The notes: a model not told the origin generated them from the letters alone. DNA of 20,171 bases from Amphibacillus indicireducens (GCF_039539605.1 NZ_BAABDL010000024.1:1-20171); one strand, 5' to 3'; counted from the stretch's first letter, positions 1-8,097 are shown. Translations and numbers: made by a program.

Positions 1-54
1 TTTTTAATTGATTTGATGCGGTTTATTCAGGTTTTATGATTGGGCTATGAATAA

Positions 55-600
55 TCTAGGTTAACGATTATCGAAAAGAAAATTGACAGTCTAACGATGA
101 TGGTTGATCTATTTTATGAGCTGTCACAATTAGATTCATTAGATGATCAATTACATTTAGAAGAGCAATGCTTGAATCAGATAGTTATTGAAGCGATGCT
201 GATGTTCTATGATGAATTTAATAAAAAACAACTGACTATCCAATTCAATGAAGCGCCAGTATCATCAATTGAAGCTGATCAAAAGGCAACTAAACGGATT
301 GTTTATAATATCATTCAAAATGCGTTACGTTATGCAAAAAGCCACTTAACAATTGACTTGATTGAAGAAGATCAGTACATCCAACTTAGCGCACGCAATG
401 ATAGTGAACAGATTGATCAAATTGATCCTGACCGAATTTTTGATCGAACATATCGTTTTGATAGGAGCCGGACAGATGGGCAAGTCGGACTCGGTCTCCA
501 TATCGTGCAACAATTAGTCAACAAACAGGGCGGAAAGATTGAGGCGAAAATAGATGAAGGCACCTTTCAAATTGACATCCGCTTCAAAAAGTGGAGTTAA
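55..600 (+). pseudogene. Sensor histidine kinase, C-terminal part (5' end truncated or decayed)
   Basis: The reading frame encodes the end of the dimerisation helix (IEKKIDSLTMMVDLFYEL) followed by a HATPase domain. The N box is NIIQNALRYA, and the glycine-rich lid is VGLGLHIVQQLVNKQGG near the C-terminus. Sensor kinases of this type autophosphorylate a histidine and pass the phosphate to a response regulator. The first ATG is at 97, but kinase-like sequence continues upstream in the same frame to a TAA at 52-54. A TGA lies further up at 37-39. No SHE/DLRTP phosphoacceptor motif is readable in bases 1-54, although a loosely similar stretch (DLMRF...LGYE) sits around the stops. I infer a decayed gene, but the true 5' part lies outside the window, so a frameshift near the edge is an alternative. 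The catalytic ATPase half is intact, and no response regulator gene is visible. Confidence 0.65.
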
Positions 601-630
601 TTGTTCCATAGTACTGAATTATATCGGACT

Positions 631-667
631 AAAAAGTGGGGCGTTTTATGTAAACACCCCACTTTTT
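631..667. terminator. Bidirectional Rho-independent terminator
   Basis: AAAAAGTGGGG (631-641) pairs perfectly with CCCCACTTTTT (657-667) around a 15-base loop. The A and T runs on either side give a U-tract in both directions, so it can end both the kinase transcript (plus) and the convergent MATE transcript (minus). Confidence 0.9.
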
Positions 668-701
668 ATCTGTAATTTTTATAAAATTAACGAGTAATAA
701 G

Positions 702-2069
702 TTATAAGTTCCCACGTTGTCGTATCGTCGAATGTTCCCCAATCACACCCCGAATCACAACAACATAAATTCCAACAGATAAAATTGATGTTAGAATATC
801 AGTGGCGGGTTGTGTATAAATAATCCCATTTAACCCCGCAAACTTGTTCAGTAAATAAATTAGCGGAATAAAAACTAAACCATGCCTTGAAATTGATAGA
901 ATGAGTGACGGCACAACCTTACCAAAACCTTGTAGCACATTAATAAAAATAAACATGACCCCGACAATCGGACCTGAAATAATTAAGGCACGTAGCATTT
1001 GTGTTCCGTATGTGATCACTTGTTCATTGTTAATAAATGATTGCACAATTGTATCAGCAAGCACCCAGTATATCAGCGTTAATATACTGCCAATCACAAT
1101 TGCCGTTGCTGTCGAAAACTTAATAATTCCTTTTAATCGTTTGAAATTTTTTGCACCATAATTGTAGCCGACAAGCGGTTGGACACCTTGTCCTAATCCA
1201 ATCTGGACAAAAATCAGAATCATGTTCGCTCGGATTGCCACACCCATCGCAGCTAGTTGGACATCACCATAGCTCGATAAGAAATTGTTCATAAAAATAT
1301 TCGCTACCGAGAGCATTAAGTTGTTTAGTGAAGCGGGAATCCCGATTGATAAGACACCAAACATAATCCCATCTGTCATTTTAAAATCTTTTAATCGAAT
1401 CGACAAAATTGACCGTCCTGAGACCAAATAGCTAATAAAATATAGAGCACTAAATAAATTCCCGATCACCGTAGCAATCGCCGCACCGGTGACACCCATA
1501 TCTAATGTCAAAATAAAGATCGGATCTAAAATAATATTGGTAATCGAACCGATCATCATCCCTCTCATCGCCAAGCTCGATTTTCCTTCAGCACGAATAA
1601 TATTACTAAACGTTTGTGACATAATAACAAATGGTGCACCAACGACAAGATAATTTAAATAAGAGCGCGTAAAATCAATTGTATCTGAACTGACCCCAAT
1701 AATATTAAGGACAGTCGGCATAAAGATCCAAAAAGATACCATTAATAAAAGACCTAGAGTAATTGATGCATAAAAAACAAACGCCGACACTTTTTTAGCA
1801 TACGCTTCTCTACCTTGACCTAATGAACGTGAAATCACTGACGTTCCACCAACACCTAACAATACACCAGCACCAATAAACAAAGTAAAGACAGGCATTG
1901 ACAAAGTAACCGCGGCTACTTGCAATTCATCACCTGTTTGACCGATAAAAAAAGTATCAGCCACATTATAAACAAATACGAGCAACATACTCATAATTGC
2001 TGGTATTGAGTTTTTTGCAACAGCCTTTGGGATTGGCATTGTTTCAAATAATGCTCTATCGTATTGCAT
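702..2069 (-). CDS. MATE-family multidrug efflux transporter
   Basis: This is a polytopic membrane protein of 455 residues, the usual MATE size, with about 12 hydrophobic segments in two similar halves. N-terminal family signatures are readable: PAIMSMLLVFVYNVADTFFIGQ, then SRSLGQGREAYAKK after the second helix. The matching second-half region is QVITYGTQMLRALI. MATE proteins export cationic drugs or metabolites in exchange for Na+ or H+; the substrate here is unknown. I chose the ATG at 2069 because AGAGAGAGGAA lies about 9 bases upstream. An in-frame GTG at 2093 would add eight residues (MKRERNLI) but would place the ribosome site inside the gene. The gene stands alone behind its own promoter and ends at the shared terminator near 650. 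Confidence 0.9.
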   Translation of the reverse strand: MQYDRALFETMPIPKAVAKNSIPAIMSMLLVFVYNVADTFFIGQTGDELQVAAVTLSMPVFTLFIGAGVLLGVGGTSVISRSLGQGREAYAKKVSAFVFYASITLGLLLMVSFWIFMPTVLNIIGVSSDTIDFTRSYLNYLVVGAPFVIMSQTFSNIIRAEGKSSLAMRGMMIGSITNIILDPIFILTLDMGVTGAAIATVIGNLFSALYFISYLVSGRSILSIRLKDFKMTDGIMFGVLSIGIPASLNNLMLSVANIFMNNFLSSYGDVQLAAMGVAIRANMILIFVQIGLGQGVQPLVGYNYGAKNFKRLKGIIKFSTATAIVIGSILTLIYWVLADTIVQSFINNEQVITYGTQMLRALIISGPIVGVMFIFINVLQGFGKVVPSLILSISRHGLVFIPLIYLLNKFAGLNGIIYTQPATDILTSILSVGIYVVVIRGVIGEHSTIRQRGNL

Positions 2070-2125
2070 AATCAAATTCCTCTCTCTTTTCACCGTTCAA
2101 CATAATAATTGCTTCGTCTTCAAAG

Positions 2126-2154
2126 ATTATAGGGAAAATAACGTCATAAATCAA
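2126..2154 (-). promoter_or_regulatory. SigmaA-type promoter of the MATE gene
   Basis: Read on the minus strand, TTGATT (2154-2149) and a perfect TATAAT (2131-2126) are separated by 17 bases, about 60 bases upstream of the MATE start codon. Confidence 0.75.
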
Positions 2155-2178
2155 CAATATGAGCCAGAGAGATAATCT

Positions 2179-2194
2179 TATGAGTGAGCTCATA
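2179..2194. other. Short palindrome upstream of the MATE promoter
   Basis: TATGAG (2179-2184) and CTCATA (2189-2194) form an inverted repeat with a 4-base gap, followed on the plus strand by GTTTTTTAG. It sits 25 bases upstream of the -35 box and could be an operator or a weak terminator. The rest of 2195-2310 shows no gene apart from the candidate antisense promoter noted below. Confidence 0.3.
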
Positions 2195-2312
2195 GTTTTT
2201 TAGCTATTATTCCGGTGTTCAAACCGCTGAACTCCTTGATTTCTCCACGTTTTTCATTTAAACTATAGTGTAATTAGAGATTGTATTTTTTATTAATTTT
2301 CTCATAAAATAA

Positions 2313-2341
2313 AGCTGTTGGTGCTACTAACACCAACAGCT
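2313..2341 (-). terminator. Terminator hairpin of the toxin mRNA
   Basis: AGCTGTTGGTG (2313-2323) and CACCAACAGCT (2331-2341) are perfectly complementary with a 7-base loop. On the minus strand the stem is followed by TTTATTTTATG, so it should end the peptide transcript. The same stem would form the first hairpin of the opposing antisense RNA. Confidence 0.75.
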
Positions 2342-2381
2342 GATAGAAATGCTCCCTTCAAAGGGGGTCAGCACTCGTAGA

Positions 2382-2424
2382 AATAACCTGCCGAGCCTGT
2401 CAACTCAGAGGTGGGTTATTTTTT
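2382..2424 (+). terminator. Terminator of the antisense RNA
   Basis: AATAACC (2382-2388) pairs with GGTTATT (2414-2420), with extra CTG/CAG pairing inside, and is followed by a T run on the plus strand. It overlaps the last codons of the minus-strand peptide gene. Confidence 0.55.
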
Positions 2425-2511
2425 ATGCTTAAAAGACAGCACTACAATGACTAAGCCTGTGAACGTAAATGCGACCATCAAAATAACCACCATGTAGCAA
2501 TTGATCAGCAC
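2416..2511 (-). CDS. Small hydrophobic toxin-like peptide (putative holin-like / type I toxin)
   Basis: The minus strand encodes a 25-residue peptide from ATG at 2493, or 31 residues from an in-frame GTG at 2511. It has one hydrophobic helix, LMVAFTFTGLVIVVLSF, and a basic tail KHKK. The LM[IV]AF pattern before the helix and the short lysine-rich end resemble the Firmicute putative holin-like toxin family and the BsrG/BsrE/TxpA peptides, which depolarise the membrane when overexpressed. Supporting context: a long 3' UTR, a strong terminator, and a converging antisense RNA candidate. No good ribosome site is visible. The ATG lies in the 3' arm of a hairpin (2480-2527), which may mean sequestered translation or a degenerate gene. 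The peptide starts only about 30 bases after the xylosidase stop codon. Confidence 0.5.
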   Translation of the reverse strand: MLINCYMVVILMVAFTFTGLVIVVLSFKHKK

Positions 2512-2527
2512 GTATGGCGGTTATTTT
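2480..2527. terminator. Hairpin with flanking A/T runs after the xylosidase gene
   Basis: AAAATAACCACCAT (2480-2493) pairs with ATGGCGGTTATTTT (2514-2527) with one mismatch and a 20-base loop. In the minus direction it follows the xylosidase stop by about 12 bases and could attenuate read-through. It also contains the start codon of the toxin-like peptide. Confidence 0.5.
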
Positions 2528-2539
2528 TCAAAAACTTAT

Positions 2540-4576
2540 TTATTCAAACGAAATCTCGATCTGTTTTTCACCTGTCACTTGGAATGGTCCTGGAACTGCA
2601 CGATCACCACGTGAATTCCCCTCAAAATCAGTATCAAATCGATATGGTGAGCCATCTGGTTTTTCAAACAGTTGCTCTGTATGGAAACCAAAACCGAGTT
2701 TGGCTGTATCAATAATATCGGCAGCACTTTCTTCCAATAGCTCTGGTTTTGTAATATCGATCACAACCTTTTTATTGTCACGATCAATTGTAAATTCGAG
2801 TGCTGAGTCATCAAATAACTTCGCACCATTTTCCTTCTTATAAGCAAGCGCTCTGTTGAAGTAAACGTTATTTTCAACGTAAATTGCTAGTGGCGCGTCT
2901 TTTGACAAACTCGCATATGCTGGTTTTGCTTCTTCATCTGCTTCATTCTCTGTTGGCTTCGCTGGCTCTTCACCTGTTTCAAAGAATTTACGCATTCTCT
3001 CCCAAGGCTTTTCATCATCAGCACCAGGGTAGTCATTAAATACAGCTGTTCCTACCGGATAAGATAAGAACGGAGCGAGTGCATTTTCCACTTCATCTTC
3101 TTTTAAAACATCGTTACCGAAAAACGAAACATAGATCGGCTCATCTGTACGTGGATCATCTTTCGGACGGAGGAAGATATTATTGTAAAAACGATCATCC
3201 CCACCGGTAAATCTTGTCATCCCAGCAACCGCCGTGCTATGAGGTACGTGATATGGCGTATGACGATTTAGTTCGTTACCAATCGATATCGCCCCAGCTA
3301 CTAAATTATGAACAAGCGCAGAGCTATGGCTTAATGTTTTGAATGCATAATTTGATAATAGAATGTTGTGGTCAATCATTGTTGGTCCATGACTCACCTC
3401 AACTAAAATATCTTCACTATCATTTCCGAACATTAGGTTATTGTTGACACGTGTCCCCTGTGATTGCCAATCTAACCAAACCCCTCTAAATGAATCATGG
3501 ATCACATTATTGCGAATAATTGTATCAATCGCAGCATGGAGCTTGATGCCCCCAACTTCTGCACCTTCAAATTCACGTTTTTTCCGCGTATCATAAATGT
3601 GATTATTTTCAATTATACTAAACGCACAACCGAGGTGACCGACAATTCCAGCCTGACCACAGTTGAAGATTTTATTATTTCTCACAATATGGCTACCGAT
3701 ATTGTCCTTATTCCAACCGTTGTTAATTGCCCTAAAAATAACTTCCTGTTCACGCTGATGACCCATTTTGGTAAATAGAGTTGTCCATTCATTCTGACCG
3801 GTACTTTCCTCTTTACCAAGACTGATTCCAACATTACGTGAATCACTAATTATATTATTTTCAATCACCCACCCCTTACTCCAGTGTGGTCCAATTAGAC
3901 CTTCCTGTAAAGCAGTCGGTGGTGCCCATTGAGTAGCAGCCTGTTTCATCGTAAAACCCCGAACGGTTATGTAATTACGCCCTGGATTTTCAGGCCAAAA
4001 ACAGAAACGACGTGTGTTAATTTCAACATTACCTTCCCTTGGATCCGCACCTTGAAAATTCGCATAAATCGTTGTTTGATCATCATCAACTTCTGAATAC
4101 CACGCATAGACTGAGAATTCAGGTTCAAATGATGTTTTAGATTTTTCCGGATGACGTACCGCTTCAACAGAAACTTGTTCATACATCGCACGCCCATCTA
4201 AATAAACTTCTCCTAAATGAAACACACGATCTCTGGTAAACAACCAATCTCCAAAAACAACTTCATTATATGGATTAAAGCGACCGAAAAACTTATTATC
4301 GATTACTGTTTTCCAAATATCACCGTCTTTTTCCCACTCGGTAATCACCTCAGCACCTGTGATTGTAACATCTTCACCTTCAGCAGCTTGATAAACAATT
4401 GGCTGAGTAGCCGTACCACCACTTTTCGGACTGACCCACTCACGATAAATCCCTTCATGGACAGTCACGGTATCTCCCGGTTTTGCAATATACGCCGCCT
4501 GACTAATCGTTAAAAAAGGCTGCTCTTCAGTCCCTTGATTGAAATCGCTTCCATTTTTACTCACGTGATAATGCAT
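2540..4576 (-). CDS. Beta-xylosidase, glycoside hydrolase family 120-like
   Basis: This 678-residue protein opens with MHYHVSKNGSDFNQGTEEQP and continues with AKPGDTVTVHEGIYREWV, the start of a right-handed parallel beta-helix. Repeated short N/V/I rungs (IIENNHIYDT, IIRNNVIHDS, MIDHNILLSN) build the helix. The layout follows the GH120 beta-xylosidase XylC of Thermoanaerobacterium, as I remember it. The GH120 catalytic pair fits D369 in GVWLDWQSQGTRV (nucleophile) and E393 in DILVEVSHGP (acid/base). GH120 enzymes remove xylose from the ends of xylo-oligosaccharides. No signal peptide is present, so it should act in the cytoplasm on imported oligosaccharides. An acidic linker (GEEPAKPTENEADEEAKP) precedes the last beta-sandwich-like part. 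The start has AAGGAGGAAAG about 6 bases upstream. No xylan importer or xylose genes adjoin it. Confidence 0.85.
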   Translation of the reverse strand: MHYHVSKNGSDFNQGTEEQPFLTISQAAYIAKPGDTVTVHEGIYREWVSPKSGGTATQPIVYQAAEGEDVTITGAEVITEWEKDGDIWKTVIDNKFFGRFNPYNEVVFGDWLFTRDRVFHLGEVYLDGRAMYEQVSVEAVRHPEKSKTSFEPEFSVYAWYSEVDDDQTTIYANFQGADPREGNVEINTRRFCFWPENPGRNYITVRGFTMKQAATQWAPPTALQEGLIGPHWSKGWVIENNIISDSRNVGISLGKEESTGQNEWTTLFTKMGHQREQEVIFRAINNGWNKDNIGSHIVRNNKIFNCGQAGIVGHLGCAFSIIENNHIYDTRKKREFEGAEVGGIKLHAAIDTIIRNNVIHDSFRGVWLDWQSQGTRVNNNLMFGNDSEDILVEVSHGPTMIDHNILLSNYAFKTLSHSSALVHNLVAGAISIGNELNRHTPYHVPHSTAVAGMTRFTGGDDRFYNNIFLRPKDDPRTDEPIYVSFFGNDVLKEDEVENALAPFLSYPVGTAVFNDYPGADDEKPWERMRKFFETGEEPAKPTENEADEEAKPAYASLSKDAPLAIYVENNVYFNRALAYKKENGAKLFDDSALEFTIDRDNKKVVIDITKPELLEESAADIIDTAKLGFGFHTEQLFEKPDGSPYRFDTDFEGNSRGDRAVPGPFQVTGEKQIEISFE

Positions 4577-4611
4577 GATATCTTTCCTCCTTGTTTTACT
4601 AATATATCGTT

Positions 4612-4639
4612 ATTTTATCGCAATCTTATGATTAATCAA
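4612..4639 (-). promoter_or_regulatory. Candidate promoter of the xylosidase gene
   Basis: On the minus strand TTGATT (4639-4634) and TAAAAT (4617-4612) are spaced by 16 bases, about 35 bases upstream of the start codon. I found no convincing catabolite-response element nearby. Confidence 0.45.
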
Positions 4640-4702
4640 ACATGGGAAAAGCTATTAATTGATAAACTAGCTAGACAAATCATTTAGTTTTTCGCCAAAA
4701 AA

Positions 4703-4735
4703 AGCATCACTCAATGATTCGACAGAGTTGATGCT
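4703..4735 (-). terminator. Terminator of the siderophore importer operon
   Basis: AGCATCA (4703-4709) pairs with TGATGCT (4729-4735), extended by CTC/GAG after a single bulged base. The minus-strand product ends in seven U residues. It follows the last permease stop codon by 8 bases. Confidence 0.85.
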
Positions 4736-4743
4736 AATTTATA

Positions 4744-5808
4744 TTACAATGTTTTCTTTTTAAAAATTAGAATTAAAAATGTTAGTCCTCCGACGATTTC
4801 AATAATAACTGAAACAACACCCTGAGCATCAAAGACATGATACATCACAAAATAGGCACCGGTTAAAATTAAAAATCCAGTCGCAAGCGACATCGGGAAA
4901 AGATAACGATGATCATAGGTAGGAGTTAGTTGATAACTTAATGTCGCAACTAAAAAACCGAAAAACGTTAGTGGACCAACGACAGCAGTGGAGATTGACA
5001 TTAAAATAGCAACTAAAATCAGAACATAAATAATACTAAATTGATAATTAACACCTAACGACGTAGCCAAATCTTTTCCGAGTGACAAAACATTTAATTT
5101 TTTTGAATAGGCAAATAGCAAAAAGGCTACGATGAGAACGATTGGAATCGCAATAATAAAGTATTCAGAATCAGCATTGTTAACCGAACCAAACAATCTT
5201 GCTTGTAAAATATCAAACTCAGACGGTGCAAGCAATCTTCTCATAAAAGTAGATAATGACCTTAACCCAGTTCCAATAATCAGTCCAACTAAAAGCATCA
5301 GCTCTAAGTTACCGTATTTACCAGATAACAACCAACCATAAAGAATCAAACACATTAAAATCATCAGTCCGATTTGAATAATAAACGGACCCGTTCCTCT
5401 AAAGCCAATAAATACACTCGCCCCAAACAGAAAAATCGTACTCGTATGAATCGTTGAATATAATGCTTCAAACCCTAAAAGTGAAGGGGTGATCACTCGA
5501 TTATTCGTAATGGATTGGAAAGCAACTGTTGATAAGCTTTGGCAAACAGTCGCAATCAGCATTGCAGTAAGAGCAACCATCCTTCTTTGGACGACAGGAA
5601 TAAAGGAAGGAGAATCTATCGGAACTGGATTATTGTATACTAAGAGTCCATATGAAGAGAGTGCACCTAAAACAATTAAAGTTAGTAAAGTAATCCAATA
5701 AAATCTGGCTTCTTTTTTTGAACGAAACGTACGATTCGACCGATTTCGATTGAAAAAATTAAACTGCTTTTTTTGCTGTTGATCATTAATAGATTCTAGT
5801 TCGTTCAT
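4744..5808 (-). CDS. Iron-siderophore ABC transporter permease (FecCD family), second subunit
   Basis: This 354-residue polytopic protein has a charged, Arg/Asn-rich cytoplasmic head of about 40 residues, then roughly nine hydrophobic helices. FecCD features are visible: SLSTVAFQSITNNRVITPSLLGFEAL early, KDLATSLGVNY before the coupling region, and AVVGPLTFFGFLVATLSYQL. Such permeases form the membrane channel for ferric siderophores with a partner permease and an ATPase. The pattern is closest to the YclO/FatC/CeuC group. Its ATG overlaps the stop of the upstream permease (ATGA), with AGAGGAGGG just upstream, so translation is probably coupled. It is the last gene before the terminator at 4703-4735. 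Confidence 0.9.
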   Translation of the reverse strand: MNELESINDQQQKKQFNFFNRNRSNRTFRSKKEARFYWITLLTLIVLGALSSYGLLVYNNPVPIDSPSFIPVVQRRMVALTAMLIATVCQSLSTVAFQSITNNRVITPSLLGFEALYSTIHTSTIFLFGASVFIGFRGTGPFIIQIGLMILMCLILYGWLLSGKYGNLELMLLVGLIIGTGLRSLSTFMRRLLAPSEFDILQARLFGSVNNADSEYFIIAIPIVLIVAFLLFAYSKKLNVLSLGKDLATSLGVNYQFSIIYVLILVAILMSISTAVVGPLTFFGFLVATLSYQLTPTYDHRYLFPMSLATGFLILTGAYFVMYHVFDAQGVVSVIIEIVGGLTFLILIFKKKTL

Positions 5809-6818
5809 TTTACCCTCCTCTGTCTCAATAAGATCATAATAAAGACAAACGCACCTACTGTACCTAAAATTAAAGAAACAGGTACTTCAAAAGGCATAAT
5901 AATTGTTCGAGAAATAATATCAGCAGTTGTTAAAGTCCCCATCCCAATGACACAAACCCAAGGTAAATTACTTCTTAAGTCGTCACCTCTAAACATTGAA
6001 ACAATGTTCGGCACAATTAAACCTAAAAACGGAAGGTTACCAATCACAGCGGCGACAACACCTACTGAAAAAGCAATCAAGCCTGTACCAATAAGGACGA
6101 TCTTATTATAACTCACGCCTAAGCTCGTTGTCACATCTTCACCTAATCCAGCTAAAGTTAAGCGGTCAGCATAAATAAAAATCAACACACTAATCAAAAT
6201 AATGATCCACAAATATTCATATCGACCAATTTGAATCGATGCAAAAGAACCGACAAACCAACTTTCAATATTTTGTGTCATTTGAAAAACAAGCCCAACA
6301 AAAGTAGAGATGGCAGAAATAACAGCACCTAACATGATACCAATAATCGGAACAATTAAAGTGGAGCGTAATTTAAGACTTCTTAAAAATAAAAAGAAAA
6401 TCATTGTTCCGATAAAGGAAAAAATGATTGCCCCTGTCATTCTTTGCACTAATGTTGGTGCGGGAATGAATAAATAAACAAAAATAAGACCCAAACCAGC
6501 CCACTCAATCGTTCCTGTTGTAGTCGGTTCAACTAAACGATTTTGTGTAATCAACTGCATAACGAGTCCTGACATTGCCATTGCAGCACCAGTTAACATA
6601 AGTGAAGCAGTTCTTGGAACGCGTGTGATAAAAAACATATCGATTCCATCTTCATTCCCTCTTATGTCATAAACACCAGTCAACATTGACACAATAGCTA
6701 AGATCATTACGATTATAATCGCTAAAATAAATGGCTTTGACCATACTTGATTCTGATTAATACGATGGGACTGAGTCTCCTCAGCCCCACGTATCGTACT
6801 TAATATTTTTTTCGGCAC
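5805..6818 (-). CDS. Iron-siderophore ABC transporter permease (FecCD family), first subunit
   Basis: A 337-residue permease with about nine transmembrane helices. Family motifs include TRVPRTASLMLTGAAMAMSG near residues 65-85, MQLITQNRLVEPTTTGTIEW, LTLAGLGEDVTTSLGVSY, and NLPFLGLIVPNIVSMFRGDD. It resembles the YclN/FatD/CeuB branch, partner of the downstream subunit in a heterodimeric channel. The start is GTG at 6818 with AGAGGAG about 11 bases upstream, immediately after the stop of the binding protein (20-base gap). A basic N-terminal tail of about 25 residues precedes the first helix. Confidence 0.9.
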   Translation of the reverse strand: MPKKILSTIRGAEETQSHRINQNQVWSKPFILAIIIVMILAIVSMLTGVYDIRGNEDGIDMFFITRVPRTASLMLTGAAMAMSGLVMQLITQNRLVEPTTTGTIEWAGLGLIFVYLFIPAPTLVQRMTGAIIFSFIGTMIFFLFLRSLKLRSTLIVPIIGIMLGAVISAISTFVGLVFQMTQNIESWFVGSFASIQIGRYEYLWIIILISVLIFIYADRLTLAGLGEDVTTSLGVSYNKIVLIGTGLIAFSVGVVAAVIGNLPFLGLIVPNIVSMFRGDDLRSNLPWVCVIGMGTLTTADIISRTIIMPFEVPVSLILGTVGAFVFIMILLRQRRVK

Positions 6819-6838
6819 TATAATTTTACTCCTCTGTC

Positions 6839-7885
6839 TTACTCAGATAAAGTATTTCCAATTTCCTTAAATAACTCTAAAAAGGTATGGATTGATTCAT
6901 TCGTATACGTATCATTAGGCGCATAAATAATCCGTCCTTCAGTAACAGCAGTTGTATTTTGAAGTGCAGGTGAGTGATCGATAACATCCTGAGCAGGAAC
7001 TGCATCCGTTGTAGAAGATACAGCTGCATCTCGATCTAAAACAAAAATCCAATCTGGATTACTTTCTGCAATCGCTTCTACAGAAATATCATCACCTTGA
7101 TGATCTGAAGACGCATGATCAATTTCTAATGCTGGAGTCCAATCAAAAATATCATAAAGTGGTCCCCAAACACGTCCTGAAAATGGAGCTGAAAAACCAA
7201 TATCCCCACCTGAGACGACAACACTCATCATCGTATCTGTTCCATTATATGCAGACTTAGCCTCTTCAATTGCCTGATCAAAGGCAGCAATCAATTGTTC
7301 AGCTTCATCATTTTTATTAAAAATTTGGCCAAGGGCAAATGTTAAATCTTTAAAGCCATTCACTAAGTTATCACCAGGAGTATCCGCTTCCTCAGATACA
7401 TCAATATTCAGATCAAGCACAACTGCATTAGGTACTAATTTCTTAATGTCTTCATAAAAACTAGCAAAACGTTGACCCACAATAACAAGCTCTGGATCAA
7501 CAGCCGCGATGATTTCTAGATTTGGCTCACGGTGATTACCGATATCTTGAACTGCATCATCATTTACATATGGTAATTCTGCTGGCATAACAGCTTTTGG
7601 TGCAGCAGCCAGTTCAATTCCCCAATCAGCCAAAGTTTCAAAACTTCGATTGTCTAACGCAACGACATTCTTTGGATTTACCGGAACAGTAACCGTTCCA
7701 TGAGCATCAGTGATTTCAACTGTTGTCACTTCATTCGTATCGTCCACCTGATCAGCAGTTTCTGTTCCATTAGGTTCTTGCTCATCAGCTGTACTAGCAC
7801 CATCAGTAGAATCTGAACATGCTGCTAACAATAAAACAAAAAGGATTGCTAAAAAAGCTAATTTAAAACGATTCTCTCTCTTCAT
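6839..7885 (-). CDS. Iron-siderophore substrate-binding lipoprotein
   Basis: A 348-residue extracellular lipoprotein. It has a signal peptide with the lipobox LLAAC (Cys23) and a Ser/Thr/Glu/Asp-rich linker to about residue 55, followed by a two-lobed periplasmic-binding-protein fold. Family sequence is clear: VPVNPKNVVALDNRSFETLADWGI, IIAAVDPELVIVGQRFASFY, VEAIAESNPDWIFVLDRDAA. This matches the YclQ/FatB/CeuA (petrobactin/catechol type) branch rather than the hydroxamate FhuD type, so a catecholate-like ligand is likely but unproven. It is the first gene of a three-gene operon under the Fur box at 7925-7943. The ribosome site AAGGGGGA lies about 11 bases before the ATG. Confidence 0.92.
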   Translation of the reverse strand: MKRENRFKLAFLAILFVLLLAACSDSTDGASTADEQEPNGTETADQVDDTNEVTTVEITDAHGTVTVPVNPKNVVALDNRSFETLADWGIELAAAPKAVMPAELPYVNDDAVQDIGNHREPNLEIIAAVDPELVIVGQRFASFYEDIKKLVPNAVVLDLNIDVSEEADTPGDNLVNGFKDLTFALGQIFNKNDEAEQLIAAFDQAIEEAKSAYNGTDTMMSVVVSGGDIGFSAPFSGRVWGPLYDIFDWTPALEIDHASSDHQGDDISVEAIAESNPDWIFVLDRDAAVSSTTDAVPAQDVIDHSPALQNTTAVTEGRIIYAPNDTYTNESIHTFLELFKEIGNTLSE

Positions 7886-7924
7886 TTCTTATATTTCCCC
7901 CTTGTAATCTTAAATTGTGGCACT

Positions 7925-7957
7925 GACAATGATAATCATTCTCAATAACTTCCTCAA
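7925..7957 (-). promoter_or_regulatory. Fur-regulated promoter of the siderophore operon
   Basis: The 19-base stretch at 7925-7943 (GACAATGATAATCATTCTC) matches the Fur box GATAATGATAATCATTATC at 17 of 19 positions. On the minus strand, TTGAGG (7957-7952) and TATCAT (7934-7929) form a promoter with a 17-base spacer. The Fur site therefore covers the -10 box, and Fe-loaded Fur should repress the operon. Confidence 0.88.
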
Positions 7958-8097
7958 GTATAGCAATTCGAAATATTTTGTCAACTCTTTTTTTAAAAAA
8001 GTCTTCCTTTTTAAAAGGAGGTCGATCATTAACCAAAAGGGATTCATTCTTATTCGTTAATTTGCATAAAGTTAATAAAGATAGGAGGTTTTAAAAA

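Larger units (their letters stand above)
2311..2424 (+). ncRNA. Candidate antisense antitoxin RNA (RatA-like type I TA)
   Basis: The plus strand has a possible promoter: TTGTAT at 2281-2286, an 18-base spacer and TAAAAT at 2305-2310. It is followed by three successive hairpins: a perfect 11-bp stem (2313-2341), a CCCTT/AAGGG stem (about 2354-2366) and a terminator stem ending in a T run (2382-2424). The RNA would converge on, and overlap, the 3' end and 3' UTR of the small hydrophobic peptide gene on the other strand. That is the arrangement of txpA/ratA-type and bsr-type toxin-antitoxin pairs in Firmicutes. The start and end are inferred, and the family assignment rests on layout and on my recollection of similar sequences. 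Confidence 0.4.

Noticed and set aside
901..1161. Plus-strand frame inside the MATE gene
   Set aside because: It is antisense to a strongly conserved transporter, without a ribosome site or recognisable domain.
8005..8019. TCCTTTTTAAAAGGA palindrome upstream of the acylase as an operator or Shine-Dalgarno sequence
   Set aside because: It is AT-rich and self-complementary by composition. The AAAAGGAGG within it is followed by no start codon at a suitable distance, and no regulator can be linked to it.
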